NCBI RefSeq assembly: GCF_020097135.1
Contig: NZ_CP083608.1
Span: forward strand, 1,612,001 to 1,676,000
DNA length: 64,000 bases
Direction of reading: 5' to 3'
DNA from: Macrococcus armenti
GTDB lineage: Bacteria > Bacillota > Bacilli > Staphylococcales > Staphylococcaceae
The notes below the pieces were generated by a model that ran no database searches, was not told the origin of the DNA, and was given only the letters and a program-made list of their open reading frames with translations. Every line of letters starts with the position of its first letter. Position 1 is the first letter of the stretch. Shown piece after piece: positions 37,241 through 46,496 of the stretch. The position numbers and the translations under genes are program-made.

Positions 37241-38062
37241 ATGAAACTACATGTAATAAAAGAATGGGATAAGATGACGATTGAGGCATTACTGAAACAT
37301 TTACAAATACCAAAAAAACCGACACACGAGCTACGCATGTCAAAAGGCATTACGATAAATGGCACACCTGCTACATTCCGTGATACGTTAAGTGCTGGGG
37401 ACGACCTGTACTTACCTATCGCACAGGAAAAGAGCAACTATAAATCAAGTTATCGTATGTGTGAAGTGAAATACGAAGATGATTATTTAGCGATTCTCGT
37501 AAAACCTAAAGGCGTTAAAACGCATCCGAATGATATGAGTGAATCGAATACTTTATTAAATCATGCGATTTATACACTTGATTCTGACTATGTTGAGCCT
37601 GTGCATCGCCTTGACCAGGAGACGGTCGGCTTACTGCTCGTGGCGAAAAATCCATTCATTAAGAAAATATTAGACCGCATGCTGGAAGAGCGTCTCATTA
37701 AACGTACGTACCGTGCAAAAGTAAAAAGTCATCTCCCACTTAAGACGCAGACAATCGATATGCCAATCGGGAAAGATAAATTTCATCCGAACAAACGCCG
37801 TGTGTCACAAACGGGTGACCGCGCAGTCACACATATCGTTTCTTCAAAAGCGAACGGAGATGGAACTGCAGATGTTGAACTTCAACTTGAAACAGGTCGT
37901 ACGCACCAGATTCGTGTTCATTTAGCAGAAATCGGGCATCCTGTTATCGGTGACCCACTTTACAGCGATTCAAATTTACGTCAGCTGGCACTTGAAAGTT
38001 ACAAATTAGAATTCGTACATCCTCTCACTGGTGAAGTCGTAAGTGCAGTATTAGAGCAGTAG
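37241..38062 (+). CDS. RluD-family pseudouridine synthase
   Basis: A 273-residue RsuA/RluD-superfamily enzyme. A short N-terminal S4-like segment (about 10-60) precedes the catalytic domain. The catalytic aspartate is in HRLDQETVGLLLVAK near 127-141. RTYRAKV near 165 and the C-terminal GRTHQIRVHLAEIGHPVIGD near 222-241 are typical. The target uridine (rRNA or tRNA) cannot be read from sequence. ATG 37241 has AGGAG at 7 bases. Confidence 0.9.
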   Translation: MKLHVIKEWDKMTIEALLKHLQIPKKPTHELRMSKGITINGTPATFRDTLSAGDDLYLPIAQEKSNYKSSYRMCEVKYEDDYLAILVKPKGVKTHPNDMSESNTLLNHAIYTLDSDYVEPVHRLDQETVGLLLVAKNPFIKKILDRMLEERLIKRTYRAKVKSHLPLKTQTIDMPIGKDKFHPNKRRVSQTGDRAVTHIVSSKANGDGTADVELQLETGRTHQIRVHLAEIGHPVIGDPLYSDSNLRQLALESYKLEFVHPLTGEVVSAVLEQ

Positions 38063-38121
38063 AATTGCATAACAGCTGCCAAATTACTATCATATAAGTA
38101 TGAATAAGTAGGAGGATGAAC

Positions 38122-38736
38122 ATGCAAGTTACAGAATTACAAAACAAATTACTGACACGTCGTGCAGTGAAACAATATGATCCTGAATTTAAACTATCAG
38201 AAGCAGAAATTTTAGAACTATTAGATGCTGCAAATAAAGCCCCATCAGCGTGGAATCTTCAACATTGGAAGTTTATGGTGATGCACTCTGATGAGAGCAA
38301 AGCACAGTTATTACCTATCGCATTCCACCAGCAGCAAATTGTAGATGCGAGTGCTGTTATCGTCATTTTAGGTGATAAGGAAGCAAATAAGAACATCGAT
38401 GAAATTTGCGCACCTGATATTGAGAAAGGTCGTATGACAGAAGAGATTAAAGCACGTATTGCAAACCAGGTTAATAACGCATACGAAAATGAACATTATG
38501 CATACGAAGCAGCAGTAATGAATTCAACATTCCCTGCAATGCAGATTATGAACTTTGCAACATTACGTGATTTAGGTACGTGTACAATCGGTGGATTTAA
38601 CCGTACACAATTGATCGAAACTTTTAAGATTGATGAACGCTATGTTCCTACTATGCTCATCACAGTTGGTAAAGCAACGAAAACGCCACGCGAATCAGAT
38701 CGTCGTGACGTTACGTCAATTACATCATTCCATTAA
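38122..38736 (+). CDS. Nitroreductase-family flavoprotein
   Basis: A 204-residue FMN-dependent NAD(P)H oxidoreductase. The N-terminal RRAVKQYDPEF and the following NKAPSAWNLQHWKF (about 42-55) form the usual FMN site. The end LGTCTIGGFNRTQL near 152-165 is also typical. The physiological acceptor is unknown. AGGAGG lies 6 bases before ATG 38122; the upstream ATG 38116 is directly on it. A second family member, nfrA, is at 46627. Confidence 0.88.
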   Translation: MQVTELQNKLLTRRAVKQYDPEFKLSEAEILELLDAANKAPSAWNLQHWKFMVMHSDESKAQLLPIAFHQQQIVDASAVIVILGDKEANKNIDEICAPDIEKGRMTEEIKARIANQVNNAYENEHYAYEAAVMNSTFPAMQIMNFATLRDLGTCTIGGFNRTQLIETFKIDERYVPTMLITVGKATKTPRESDRRDVTSITSFH

Positions 38737-38744
38737 AAATAAAG

Positions 38745-38768
38745 AGATAGAGACATAAGTCTCTATCT
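38745..38768 (+). terminator. Terminator of the nitroreductase gene
   Basis: AGATAGAGAC and its exact complement around ATAA; the T tract is only moderate (TCTTTC). Confidence 0.65.
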
Positions 38769-38820
38769 TCTTTCGATTAACAGACGAAACAGCAGAACAC
38801 TTTTGGCTCAGCCTCTTTTT

Positions 38821-40980
38821 TTAATTTCGTCTTAGTTTATTTTTCACAAATCCTAATAATTTAGAGCGTTTGCTCATCATTGGTTTGTGTTCAACTTCTT
38901 TCGGTTTAATAAGTGAACGTCTGAACTGCTCAGCACGATTCATCAGCTCTTCCTGAGAGTTGATTGCTGTAGCATCATTTCGCACATAGTGATATACACC
39001 ATTCGCATCCTGCTCACGTGCTTTTTGATTATCATCTAACTGTAAATTCAGAATGTCCTTTAACTCTTCAACAATTTTATTATCGATAATCGGGAATAAG
39101 ATTTCTACACGTTTTATCATGTTACGTGTCATCATATCCGCTGAAGATAAGTACATTTTCTCTTCACCATTATGATAGAAGTAATAAATTCTTGAATGCT
39201 CAAGAAATCTACCTACAATACTAATGACGCGAATATTTTCGCTGACACCAGGAATTCCAGGTTTCAGGCAGCATATACCACGAATAATAAGTTTAATCTT
39301 AACACCCGCGTTACTAGCTTCATATAATTTCTTAATAACAGTCTTATCCGTAAGTGAATTCATCTTCGCGATAATTAAACCATTACCATGCGCTTTCTGA
39401 CATTCAATTTCCTGATTAATGTGCTCGATAAACTCATCACGTATTTCAAATGGTGCGACATGTAATTTATTATATGTCGGTTTCTCAGAGTATCCGCTTA
39501 AGTAATTGAAGAAGTTCATTGCATCTTCTCCAATTTCTTTATTCGTCGTAATGATACCCATATCTGTATAAATTTTAGCTGTTTTATCATTATAGTTCCC
39601 AGTTCCTAAATGAACGTATGGCACGATTTCGTCATTTACTTTTTTAACGACTAACGTGATTTTACTATGTGTTTTTAAGTGTGTCATACCGTATATTACG
39701 TGGCACCCTGCTTCTTCAAGCATACGTGCCCAGTGAACGTTATTCTCTTCATCAAAGCGTGCCTTTAATTCCACGAGTACCGTTACTTGTTTACCCGCTT
39801 CTGCTGCATTTTTCAGTGCATCAATAATCGGTGAGTCACTTGATACACGATACAATGTCTGTTTAATCGCTAACGTATTCGGGTCTTCAGACGCTTCTTT
39901 AATAAAGTCCACAATCGGCTGGAATGACTCATACGGATGATGGAAGAATATATCGCGCTTTAATGCTTCCTCATATAACTTTTTGTCACCTAAATATTTC
40001 GGTGGACAAGGCTCAAAAGGATTGAATGCAAGTTGCGGATAACGCTTTTCTATCATGCCTGACAGCTGGAATAACATCGTTAAATCTAACGGTCCTTCCA
40101 GTTTATATACATCTCGATCTTCAATTTCCAATTCATTCTTCAAAAACGATGCGTTAATTGAAGCATCACATCTCGCATCAATTTCAAGACGAACTGCTGC
40201 ACCACTTTTACGTTTCTTTAAAAACTTTTCAATTTCAATGAGTAAATCTTCTGCACCATCTTCATGAATTGTTAAATCTGCATTGCGCGTGATTCTAAAT
40301 GCAAATGTACGCGTAACCTGATAGCCATGGAACAGCTTATCGATAAAGTGTGTAATAACATCTTCAAGTAATACATAAACCGTTTTTTCGCCGTTCGTTA
40401 ACTCGATAATACGGTTTAATAACGCAGGAATCTGAACGATTGCTGACTTATTCTCACCTGACTGTGTCACTATATCTACGAATATATTCAATGATTTATT
40501 CGCAAGTTTCGGAAATGGTCGATACGCATCAATTCCAAGCGGTGTTAAAGTCGGAAGAATTTCGTAGTTAAATTTCTTCTCAACAATTTGATAGTTTTCC
40601 GGTGATAGTTCATCAACCGATTTAAAGTAAATATTATAGCCTTCAAGATCACGAATCAAAGAATGATACTGATCGTATTGCAGCTTAACATTATCACGAT
40701 TTGCACGATCTACTGCAATCAGCTGTTCTGTCGGAGTCATCTGCGTCTTATTCTCAGGTTCACTGAATCCCATCGTCACCTGATCTTTAAGTCCCCCTAC
40801 ACGCACCATAAAAAATTCATCTAAATTCGAACTCGCAATTGCCAGAAACTTAATGCGTTCGAGTAAAGGGTTCTTATGGTCAAAAGCCTCTTCAATAACG
40901 CGTCTGTTAAATCCAACCCAACTTACTTCACGGTTGTTATAATATGCTTTATTTCCTAAGTCTAAATTCTGATTCATCAT
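38821..40980 (-). CDS. ppk: Polyphosphate kinase Ppk1
   Basis: A roughly 719-residue enzyme that makes inorganic polyphosphate from ATP. The catalytic histidine region [14 protein letters not shown] is near 430, with the second essential histidine in [25 protein letters not shown] near 590. The N-terminal domain [17 protein letters not shown] is typical. The start is uncertain between ATG 40980 and ATG 40977. It follows ppx in the same direction, so both synthesis and breakdown of polyphosphate are encoded here. S. aureus lacks this Ppk1. Confidence 0.93.
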   Translation of the reverse strand: MMNQNLDLGNKAYYNNREVSWVGFNRRVIEEAFDHKNPLLERIKFLAIASSNLDEFFMVRVGGLKDQVTMGFSEPENKTQMTPTEQLIAVDRANRDNVKLQYDQYHSLIRDLEGYNIYFKSVDELSPENYQIVEKKFNYEILPTLTPLGIDAYRPFPKLANKSLNIFVDIVTQSGENKSAIVQIPALLNRIIELTNGEKTVYVLLEDVITHFIDKLFHGYQVTRTFAFRITRNADLTIHEDGAEDLLIEIEKFLKKRKSGAAVRLEIDARCDASINASFLKNELEIEDRDVYKLEGPLDLTMLFQLSGMIEKRYPQLAFNPFEPCPPKYLGDKKLYEEALKRDIFFHHPYESFQPIVDFIKEASEDPNTLAIKQTLYRVSSDSPIIDALKNAAEAGKQVTVLVELKARFDEENNVHWARMLEEAGCHVIYGMTHLKTHSKITLVVKKVNDEIVPYVHLGTGNYNDKTAKIYTDMGIITTNKEIGEDAMNFFNYLSGYSEKPTYNKLHVAPFEIRDEFIEHINQEIECQKAHGNGLIIAKMNSLTDKTVIKKLYEASNAGVKIKLIIRGICCLKPGIPGVSENIRVISIVGRFLEHSRIYYFYHNGEEKMYLSSADMMTRNMIKRVEILFPIIDNKIVEELKDILNLQLDDNQKAREQDANGVYHYVRNDATAINSQEELMNRAEQFRRSLIKPKEVEHKPMMSKRSKLLGFVKNKLRRN

Positions 40981-41041
40981 CACCACATCCACTTCTTAAT
41001 GTCATAAAATACATAAATTCTGCCTATACTAATATATCGAA

Positions 41042-42574
41042 TTATTGTAAAGCTTTTGTAAATATAAGATTAATTTTAGATTTAATGATTTTTTCGATGT
41101 GCTTCTTCTGTCTCTCTGCCTGATACTCTTCGGCAATTGGGTCTCCGTTGTATTCGATGATCAGATTATACTTATCGTCTTTCTGCTCAAAGTATAGCGT
41201 GTTCACGATATTCGTATTACTAATATTTAATGCATAAGAAAACTTTAATATGCTGCCAAGCATCTGGATGACATCTTTTTCATCACTATTAAACCACTGC
41301 GTTTCTTCTTCATAAAACTTAAATAAAGATTTATTCTTATAACTGGCAAGTAATGCAAGTTTCACGCGGTTTTTATGACTAATACCATTTAAACTTGAGT
41401 TTGAAAGAATATAATATGTGTGCTGACTTGCTGCATCCGAATCGATATAACTTCCTAAATAATAAAGATACGCAGCATGCTTTAAAAATGTTTTATCCTT
41501 CTTATTCCCTTTAATTAAATCATGCTTCTCTAATTCATAATAAAGCGTTTCAGCAATCATTGTACGCTGCATTGCTTCATCGTGCTTTATGTTATAATCA
41601 CTCGCCAAGTTGCGCAGCGAATCTTTGAACACATTATCTTTATCAAAAGGTAAAGTATATTCCTGCTCAAGCACTTGCATAATAACGCCTTCACGTAATC
41701 CTTTACGTGAAAAGATAAACTCGGTAGCATCTACTTCGTCAAATAACGTATTGAATAATACACATGATGGAACGATGATATCCTGTCTATCTCGACTTAA
41801 ACCGTCCAGATCTTCTAAATTATCTTCTGGCGTATTGATTAACGTCTCAAATACGAGTTCAAGATCTTTTTCTTTCATTCCATAGCCATGTACACCCGCA
41901 ATCGGATATTCAGTTAATGATTGGTGAATACGTGCGATATTACGTGCAGAACCACCAATTGCAATAATCGGACATTTTCGTTTTTCCAGCCACTTCAAGC
42001 TTTCAAACTGTGTTTTAATATACTTTCCGGCTTGTTTTATCGCCTCTTCGTCGTTATGTTCCTTACCGTCGAAAAATAGCTTCTGAAGCGTTACTACACC
42101 AAACGGGAAACTATGAGAAAACTTCAGTTCCTTATCTTCAAAGTATGTAACTTCCGTACTGCCGCCACCAATATCAACTGTTACACCATCTGTGTAGTCT
42201 AACGTATTAATGACAGCATAATATCCATAAAATGCCTCTTCTTCTTCAGAAATAATGCGTACATCAATGCCTGTTTCAGCTTTCACACGAGCAATAATCG
42301 CATCAATGTTTTGAGATTGACGCACTGCAGCCGTTGCGACCGGGTACAATGCATCAACGTTAAATTTATCAGCGACTTTCTCAAAGCTCTGAAGCGTATC
42401 GCATAATACGTCAATCCCTTTATCTGACATCACTTTATCGCTATCTAAATATTGATAAAGGCGTGCCGGCGTTTTAATATTCTGTAATTCCTGCAGTCCA
42501 ATTTCAACTGAATAGTCAAAGATTACAAGTCTGATTGTATTTGATCCTATATCTACTAAACCGATTCTCTTCAT
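41042..42574 (-). CDS. ppx: Exopolyphosphatase Ppx/GppA
   Basis: A 510-residue ASKHA-fold phosphatase. The N-terminal phosphate loop VDIGSNTIRLVIFD is near 6-19, and the second loop VTVDIGGGSTEVTYF near 135-149. A helical HD-like C-terminal domain spans about 310-505. It removes terminal phosphate from polyphosphate or pppGpp. It is read in the order fumC, ppx, ppk, with gaps of about 20 and 61 bp, so the three may share a transcript. Confidence 0.92.
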   Translation of the reverse strand: MKRIGLVDIGSNTIRLVIFDYSVEIGLQELQNIKTPARLYQYLDSDKVMSDKGIDVLCDTLQSFEKVADKFNVDALYPVATAAVRQSQNIDAIIARVKAETGIDVRIISEEEEAFYGYYAVINTLDYTDGVTVDIGGGSTEVTYFEDKELKFSHSFPFGVVTLQKLFFDGKEHNDEEAIKQAGKYIKTQFESLKWLEKRKCPIIAIGGSARNIARIHQSLTEYPIAGVHGYGMKEKDLELVFETLINTPEDNLEDLDGLSRDRQDIIVPSCVLFNTLFDEVDATEFIFSRKGLREGVIMQVLEQEYTLPFDKDNVFKDSLRNLASDYNIKHDEAMQRTMIAETLYYELEKHDLIKGNKKDKTFLKHAAYLYYLGSYIDSDAASQHTYYILSNSSLNGISHKNRVKLALLASYKNKSLFKFYEEETQWFNSDEKDVIQMLGSILKFSYALNISNTNIVNTLYFEQKDDKYNLIIEYNGDPIAEEYQAERQKKHIEKIIKSKINLIFTKALQ

Positions 42575-42594
42575 ATTAACCTGCCCTTTATTTC

Positions 42595-43980
42595 TTATTT
42601 CGGATGAATCATCTCTTCAGGTTTAATCCATTCGTTAAACTGTTCTTCTGTTAAATATCCGCTCTTAAGCGCAGATTCTTTTAACGTTAATCCTTCTTTA
42701 TGTGCAGTCTTCGCAATATATGCCGCTTTTTCATAACCGATATGAGGGTTAAGTGCTGTCACTAACATTAAAGATTCGTTTAAATATTTCGTAATGTTTT
42801 CTTCGATTGGTTCAATACCAACTGCACAATTATCGTTGAATGATTGCATACCATCCGTTAATAAATAAATTGATTGTAATGTATTGTACATAATTACAGG
42901 TTTAAATACGTTAAGTTCGAAATTACCTTGACTCGCTGCAATTCCAACAGCTGCATCGTTACCCATAACTTGAACAGCAACCATCGTTAACATTTCTGAT
43001 TGTGTCGGGTTTACTTTACCTGGCATAATTGATGAACCTGGCTCATTTTCAGGAATCGAAATTTCAGCTAAACCAGCACGTGGTCCTGATGATAACCAGC
43101 GTACATCGTTTGCAATTTTCATAAGATCTGCAGCAAGTGCCTTTAATGCACCGTGAACAAAAGTCACTTCATCATGCGCTGTTAATGCATGGAATTTATT
43201 TGGTGATGAGAAGAATGCATATCCTGTTTGTTCACCAATTTGTTTCGCAACGCGGTCACCAAACTCAGGGTGCGCATTAATACCAGTACCTACCGCAGTA
43301 CCACCAATAGCAAGACTTAATAATTCCTTCTTAGATGTGTTCAGAAGTTCTTCACACTTATCTAACATATAGCGCCATCCTGAAATTTCCTGACCTAAAG
43401 TAAGCGGCGTTGCATCCTGTAAATGCGTACGACCAATTTTAATAATTAATTCGAACTTTTCTTCTTTTTCCTTTAATGTATTACGTAATGTATTTAATGA
43501 CGGCATTAATTTAGATTCAATTTCATGGTATAGTGCTACATGCATCGCTGTTGGATACGTGTCGTTAGAACTTTGAGATTTATTAACATCATCGTTCGGG
43601 TGAACAGTTTCTTCGCTGCCAGATGCTTTTAAGTAGTTGTTTGCAACATAAGCTACCACTTCGTTAACGTTCATGTTACTTTGCGTACCGCTACCTGTCT
43701 GCCAAACTACAAGTGGGAAATGTGCATCTAACTTTCCGCTTAAAACATCATCACAAGCTTTAACGATTGCATCACTTTTTGCTTCTGATAATTTCCCTAA
43801 CCCTTTATTTACAATTGCTGCTGCTTTCTTTAAATGCGCAAATCCATAAACAACTTCAATCGGCATCTGCTCTTTCCCAACTGGAAAGTTCTGCTTACTA
43901 CGTTGTGTTTGTGCACCCCAGAATTTATCAGCAGGTACTTGAATTTCTCCAAAAGTATCGTGTTCAATTCTAAATGACAT
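42595..43980 (-). CDS. fumC: Fumarase class II FumC
   Basis: A 461-residue homotetrameric enzyme that interconverts fumarate and malate in the TCA cycle. The superfamily signature [13 protein letters not shown] is near 317-329. The catalytic histidine is in [16 protein letters not shown] near 186-201 and the [13 protein letters not shown] segment near 96-108. The 461-residue length is usual. A cre-like site overlaps its upstream region. Confidence 0.96.
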   Translation of the reverse strand: MSFRIEHDTFGEIQVPADKFWGAQTQRSKQNFPVGKEQMPIEVVYGFAHLKKAAAIVNKGLGKLSEAKSDAIVKACDDVLSGKLDAHFPLVVWQTGSGTQSNMNVNEVVAYVANNYLKASGSEETVHPNDDVNKSQSSNDTYPTAMHVALYHEIESKLMPSLNTLRNTLKEKEEKFELIIKIGRTHLQDATPLTLGQEISGWRYMLDKCEELLNTSKKELLSLAIGGTAVGTGINAHPEFGDRVAKQIGEQTGYAFFSSPNKFHALTAHDEVTFVHGALKALAADLMKIANDVRWLSSGPRAGLAEISIPENEPGSSIMPGKVNPTQSEMLTMVAVQVMGNDAAVGIAASQGNFELNVFKPVIMYNTLQSIYLLTDGMQSFNDNCAVGIEPIEENITKYLNESLMLVTALNPHIGYEKAAYIAKTAHKEGLTLKESALKSGYLTEEQFNEWIKPEEMIHPK

Positions 43981-44021
43981 GTTATTCTCCCCTTATCTCT
44001 TTTATACTTATATTTTACATT

Positions 44022-44036
44022 AAATAACGCTTTCAT
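44022..44036. promoter_or_regulatory. cre-like CcpA site upstream of fumC
   Basis: Read on the minus strand, ATGAAAGCGTTATTT matches the degenerate cre pattern WTGNAANCGNWNNCW at all but one fixed position. It lies 42-56 bases before the fumC start, where CcpA would block transcription. Glucose repression of fumC is common in Firmicutes. Confidence 0.4.
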
Positions 44037-44052
44037 TCATTAATAATTCATA

Positions 44053-44083
44053 AAAAATTCAGAATACACAATATGTATTCTGA
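44053..44083 (-). terminator. Terminator of the 45-residue protein gene
   Basis: TCAGAATACA and its exact complement (44059-44068, 44074-44083), followed on the minus strand by T6. It separates the small gene from fumC. Confidence 0.8.
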
Positions 44084-44087
44084 TGAA

Positions 44088-44225
44088 TTAAGACTCTTCC
44101 TTATTCGATTCATGATCTTCTGCGTTCTGCTCTGAAATTTGTTCCATCTCTTTACCGAGCTCAACGACATCGTCAAAGTTTGTGACCATTTCGTTTTCCT
44201 GATCTTCATATCGATTGTTTGACAT
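44088..44225 (-). CDS. Small acidic protein, function unknown (45 residues)
   Basis: ATG 44225 follows AAAGGGGTG at 7 bases, and the frame ends at 44088 just before a terminator. The product is highly acidic and polar (MSNNRYEDQENEMVTN..., then ELGKEMEQISEQNAEDHESN) with one predicted helix and no membrane segment. The good ribosome site and its own terminator make it likely real. I do not recognise a family. It is divergent from the NERD gene, and the TTAAC repeats fall between them. Confidence 0.7.
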   Translation of the reverse strand: MSNNRYEDQENEMVTNFDDVVELGKEMEQISEQNAEDHESNKEES

Positions 44226-44228
44226 AAT

Positions 44229-44265
44229 TTAACACCCCTTTAACTGAAAGTTAACATTTGTTAAC
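44229..44265. promoter_or_regulatory. Four helically phased TTAAC repeats
   Basis: TTAAC begins at 44229, 44240, 44251 and 44261, steps of 11, 11 and 10 bases, that is, one helical turn. A perfect TATAAT (44266-44271) for the NERD gene follows at once, so the repeats cover its -35 region. Direct hexamers at 11-bp period are how OmpR/PhoB-type regulators such as PhoP bind (TTAACA-N5). The last two repeats form TTAACATTTGTTAA, also present upstream of comK. Confidence 0.5.
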
Positions 44266-44304
44266 TATAATGATATTTGAAACTACTATATAAGGAGAAA
44301 AAAT

Positions 44305-45195
44305 GTGCGCTACATCGAAAGATTCCCCTCACAACAAGTCTACTGCTTTATGCATCTGAAACAAAGATACAACTTCGATACCTTCAATGTCCGTGACCTC
44401 GAAAAGAAAGCACTTGGTTATATCGGTGAAGTGATGGCCGATGATCTAATTCATGACCATTTCGGTCAGGACGCATGTATTTATTTAACAGATTTAAACT
44501 ATATAATTAACTATACCCAAATTCAGATTGATTCTATCTTAATTATCGAAAATAGTATGTATATTTTTGAAGTGAAGTATTATAACTTTGATTTAACATT
44601 TGATGGTGAACTTTATTATTATGTAAATGGAGAGCAATTTCATGCGTTAAATAATCAGCTCGACAAAATTCGTAGATTAATGTATACCGTTTTTGAATAT
44701 AAAGTCGATAAAATTGTGATTAAGCCTTTTTTCGTAAATAAAAACCAGACAATTTACTCAAAACACCGCGAGCAGTTTCTAACGATGGAAAACTATAAAG
44801 CATTCTTTAATTCAATTAAGAAATCTACATTCTATAATGAGGCCGTTGCAGCTGAACTCATTAATATGCGAAAGCCGAACGAGTTTGACAAACCATTAGA
44901 AATTCCGTATCACGAAGTTGAAAAAGGCGCATACTGCCCTAGCTGTTATCATAAATTAATAAAACACACTACTCGGAAGTTCCAATGTACACATTGTGAT
45001 GCAACATTCTCAAGTCGTGAAATCATTGAGGCCAGCTTTAAAGATTTACCGATATTATTTCCAAACGTCGTTATAACGACAGCACTACTATATGACTGGT
45101 TCGGTGGCCTGATGAGTGAACGAAATTTGAGGAGGTACTGGGACAAACAAGAGATTAAGCACCCTTTTCAATTGAGCTTTAAACGAGAACAATAA
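44305..45195 (+). CDS. NERD-domain nuclease-related protein with zinc ribbon
   Basis: A 296-residue protein. The NERD region, about 30-150, has the restriction-endonuclease-like core: LGYIGEVMADDLI (acidic helix), QIDSILIIENSMYIFEVKYY (D...ExK pattern) and a later basic helix. A C-terminal zinc ribbon has CPSCYHK near 212 and CTHCDA near 226, followed by a conserved hydrophobic end. The start is GTG 44305 (AAGGAG at 8 bases), because ATG 44303 is out of frame. Function is unknown; nucleic-acid cleavage is inferred from the fold. The repeat array begins 3 bases after its stop. Confidence 0.75.
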   Translation: MRYIERFPSQQVYCFMHLKQRYNFDTFNVRDLEKKALGYIGEVMADDLIHDHFGQDACIYLTDLNYIINYTQIQIDSILIIENSMYIFEVKYYNFDLTFDGELYYYVNGEQFHALNNQLDKIRRLMYTVFEYKVDKIVIKPFFVNKNQTIYSKHREQFLTMENYKAFFNSIKKSTFYNEAVAAELINMRKPNEFDKPLEIPYHEVEKGAYCPSCYHKLIKHTTRKFQCTHCDATFSSREIIEASFKDLPILFPNVVITTALLYDWFGGLMSERNLRRYWDKQEIKHPFQLSFKREQ

Positions 45196-45197
45196 TG

Positions 45198-45648
45198 GGT
45201 GTCACTTTTTGGGACACTCGGCTGTAATTTTATGTGTGGGTGTCACTTTTTGGGACACCCGGCTGTAATTTTATGTGTGAGTGTCACTTTTTGGGACACT
45301 CGGCTGTAATTTTATGTGCGGGTGTCACTTTTTGGGACACCCGGCTGTAATTTTATGTGTGGGTGTCACTTTTTGGGACACTCGGCTGTAATTTTATGTG
45401 CGAGTGTCACTTTTTGGGACACTCGGCTGTAATTTTATGTGTGGGTGTCACTTTTTGGGACACCCGGCTGTAATTTTATGTGTGGGTGTCACTTTTTGGG
45501 ACACTCAGCCCAAAATTTATGCGCGAGTATCATTTTTTGGGACACTCAGCCCAAATTTTATGCGTGAGTGTCACTTTTTGGGACACTCAGCCCAAATTTT
45601 ATGCGCGAGTGTCACTTTTTGGGACACTCAAGCCGACATCTCATACAC
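45198..45648. repeat. Tandem array of eleven 41-bp hairpin repeats
   Basis: Units start every 41 bases from 45198 to 45608; the last has a diverged tail. The common core is GTGTCACTTTTTGGGACAC, an imperfect inverted repeat with 7-bp arms once flanks are included. Arms are GGGTGTC/GACACCC in units 2, 4 and 7 and GAGTGTC/GACACTC in 3, 6, 10 and 11, with G-U intermediates in 1, 5 and 8. Unit 9 has one mismatch. Tails are of two kinds: GGCTGTAATTTTATG (units 1-7) and AGCCCAAATTTTATG (8-10). The period is not a multiple of three, so it is not coding. Confidence 0.95.
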
Positions 45649-45670
45649 AAAAACCGCAGCAGCAATGAAC

Positions 45671-45700
45671 AAAAATAAAAAAGACCCTCATTCGGGTCTT
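45671..45700 (-). terminator. Terminator of the NagB-like gene
   Basis: AAGACCC/GGGTCTT arms with a 6-base loop and a long T-rich tail on the minus strand. Confidence 0.85.
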
Positions 45701-45712
45701 CACATAATAAAA

Positions 45713-46324
45713 TTAGCTGTACATTTGGTAGAAATATTCACGCATATCTTCTGGTAAACCTTGTGCAGCATCTTTATCGAGCACAACGTTTACCATGCGG
45801 TGTGTCTTTAAGTTCGCAGCTTCAAATCTGCCACCTGCTTCAGTTCTGTATAAGTTACGTACGATGTCTACTTTGTCGTGACCAGTGATTAGGATCACTA
45901 CTTCACGTGCTGCACGTAATCCATTTTCATCCCCTTGATCTAAATTTTTATAACCGATAGATCCACCACCTGTTACAGTTGCGAACAACGTCGTTAGTTT
46001 TCCTTTATTTTGTTTCGTTTTTGCTTTTTCTTTAATTAGTGGCATAATGTTTTCTTTACCACCTTTATGATACTGGCTTTCTACGATACCGATATTTAAA
46101 TACTCTGCCTGCTTCTTATCATAATCAAAAATATGAATTTGACTCGTATCGACTGGCGTTTTCTTAACATCTGCTAATAGTTCTACTAAAACTGCATCCG
46201 CTTCATTTCCGAGTGCCGTTGCAATAATTGAAGTCGGATTATTATTCATTTGTTTACGGAATAAGTCTGCTACGTAGTTTGCTGCTGTTAATTGGTCATC
46301 AAATACTTTAAAGTTCATTGCCAT
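45713..46324 (-). CDS. NagB/RpiA-fold protein, divergent glucosamine-6-phosphate isomerase-like
   Basis: A 203-residue protein with the layout of the glucosamine-6-phosphate isomerase/6-phosphogluconolactonase superfamily: FDDQLTAANYVADLF at the start, then SIIATALGNEADAV, QIHIFDYDKKQAEYLNI and TVTGGGSIGYKNL. It is about 45 residues shorter than NagB. The usual LDEY and GDGHIAFNEP motifs are replaced by YDKKQAEY and GGGSIGYKNL, so the usual deaminase activity is doubtful. AGGAGG lies 8 bases before ATG 46324. Confidence 0.75.
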   Translation of the reverse strand: MAMNFKVFDDQLTAANYVADLFRKQMNNNPTSIIATALGNEADAVLVELLADVKKTPVDTSQIHIFDYDKKQAEYLNIGIVESQYHKGGKENIMPLIKEKAKTKQNKGKLTTLFATVTGGGSIGYKNLDQGDENGLRAAREVVILITGHDKVDIVRNLYRTEAGGRFEAANLKTHRMVNVVLDKDAAQGLPEDMREYFYQMYS

Positions 46325-46435
46325 GATGTATTCCTCCTAGTTATTCTCTATTACATTATACATGATTACTTTCTATCATACCCTAAAATAAACGTTGATA
46401 ATCTTTTAATTTATAACACTTCCTCATAATTAATG

Positions 46436-46464
46436 TTTAAATAATTGAAAGTTTAGGTTATAAT
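46436..46464 (+). promoter_or_regulatory. Probable promoter of the 35-residue membrane protein gene
   Basis: TTTAAA (46436-46441), a 17-base spacer and a perfect TATAAT (46459-46464), 32 bases before the start codon. Confidence 0.55.
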
Positions 46465-46496
46465 ATTGGTATTAATGTTATTTAGGGGGAGTATCC

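Noticed and set aside
44251-44265. SaeR site (GTTAA-N6-GTTAA)
   Set aside because: Spacing is N5 and the four-repeat phasing fits a PhoB/OmpR-type pattern better; no SaeR gene is in view.
45198-45648. CRISPR array
   Set aside because: Units are contiguous 41-bp repeats with no unique spacers, and no cas gene is nearby.
45398-45757. 119-residue open frame through the repeat array
   Set aside because: The 41-bp period shifts frame with each unit and all plus frames happen to lack stops; it also runs into the terminator and antisense to the NagB-like gene.
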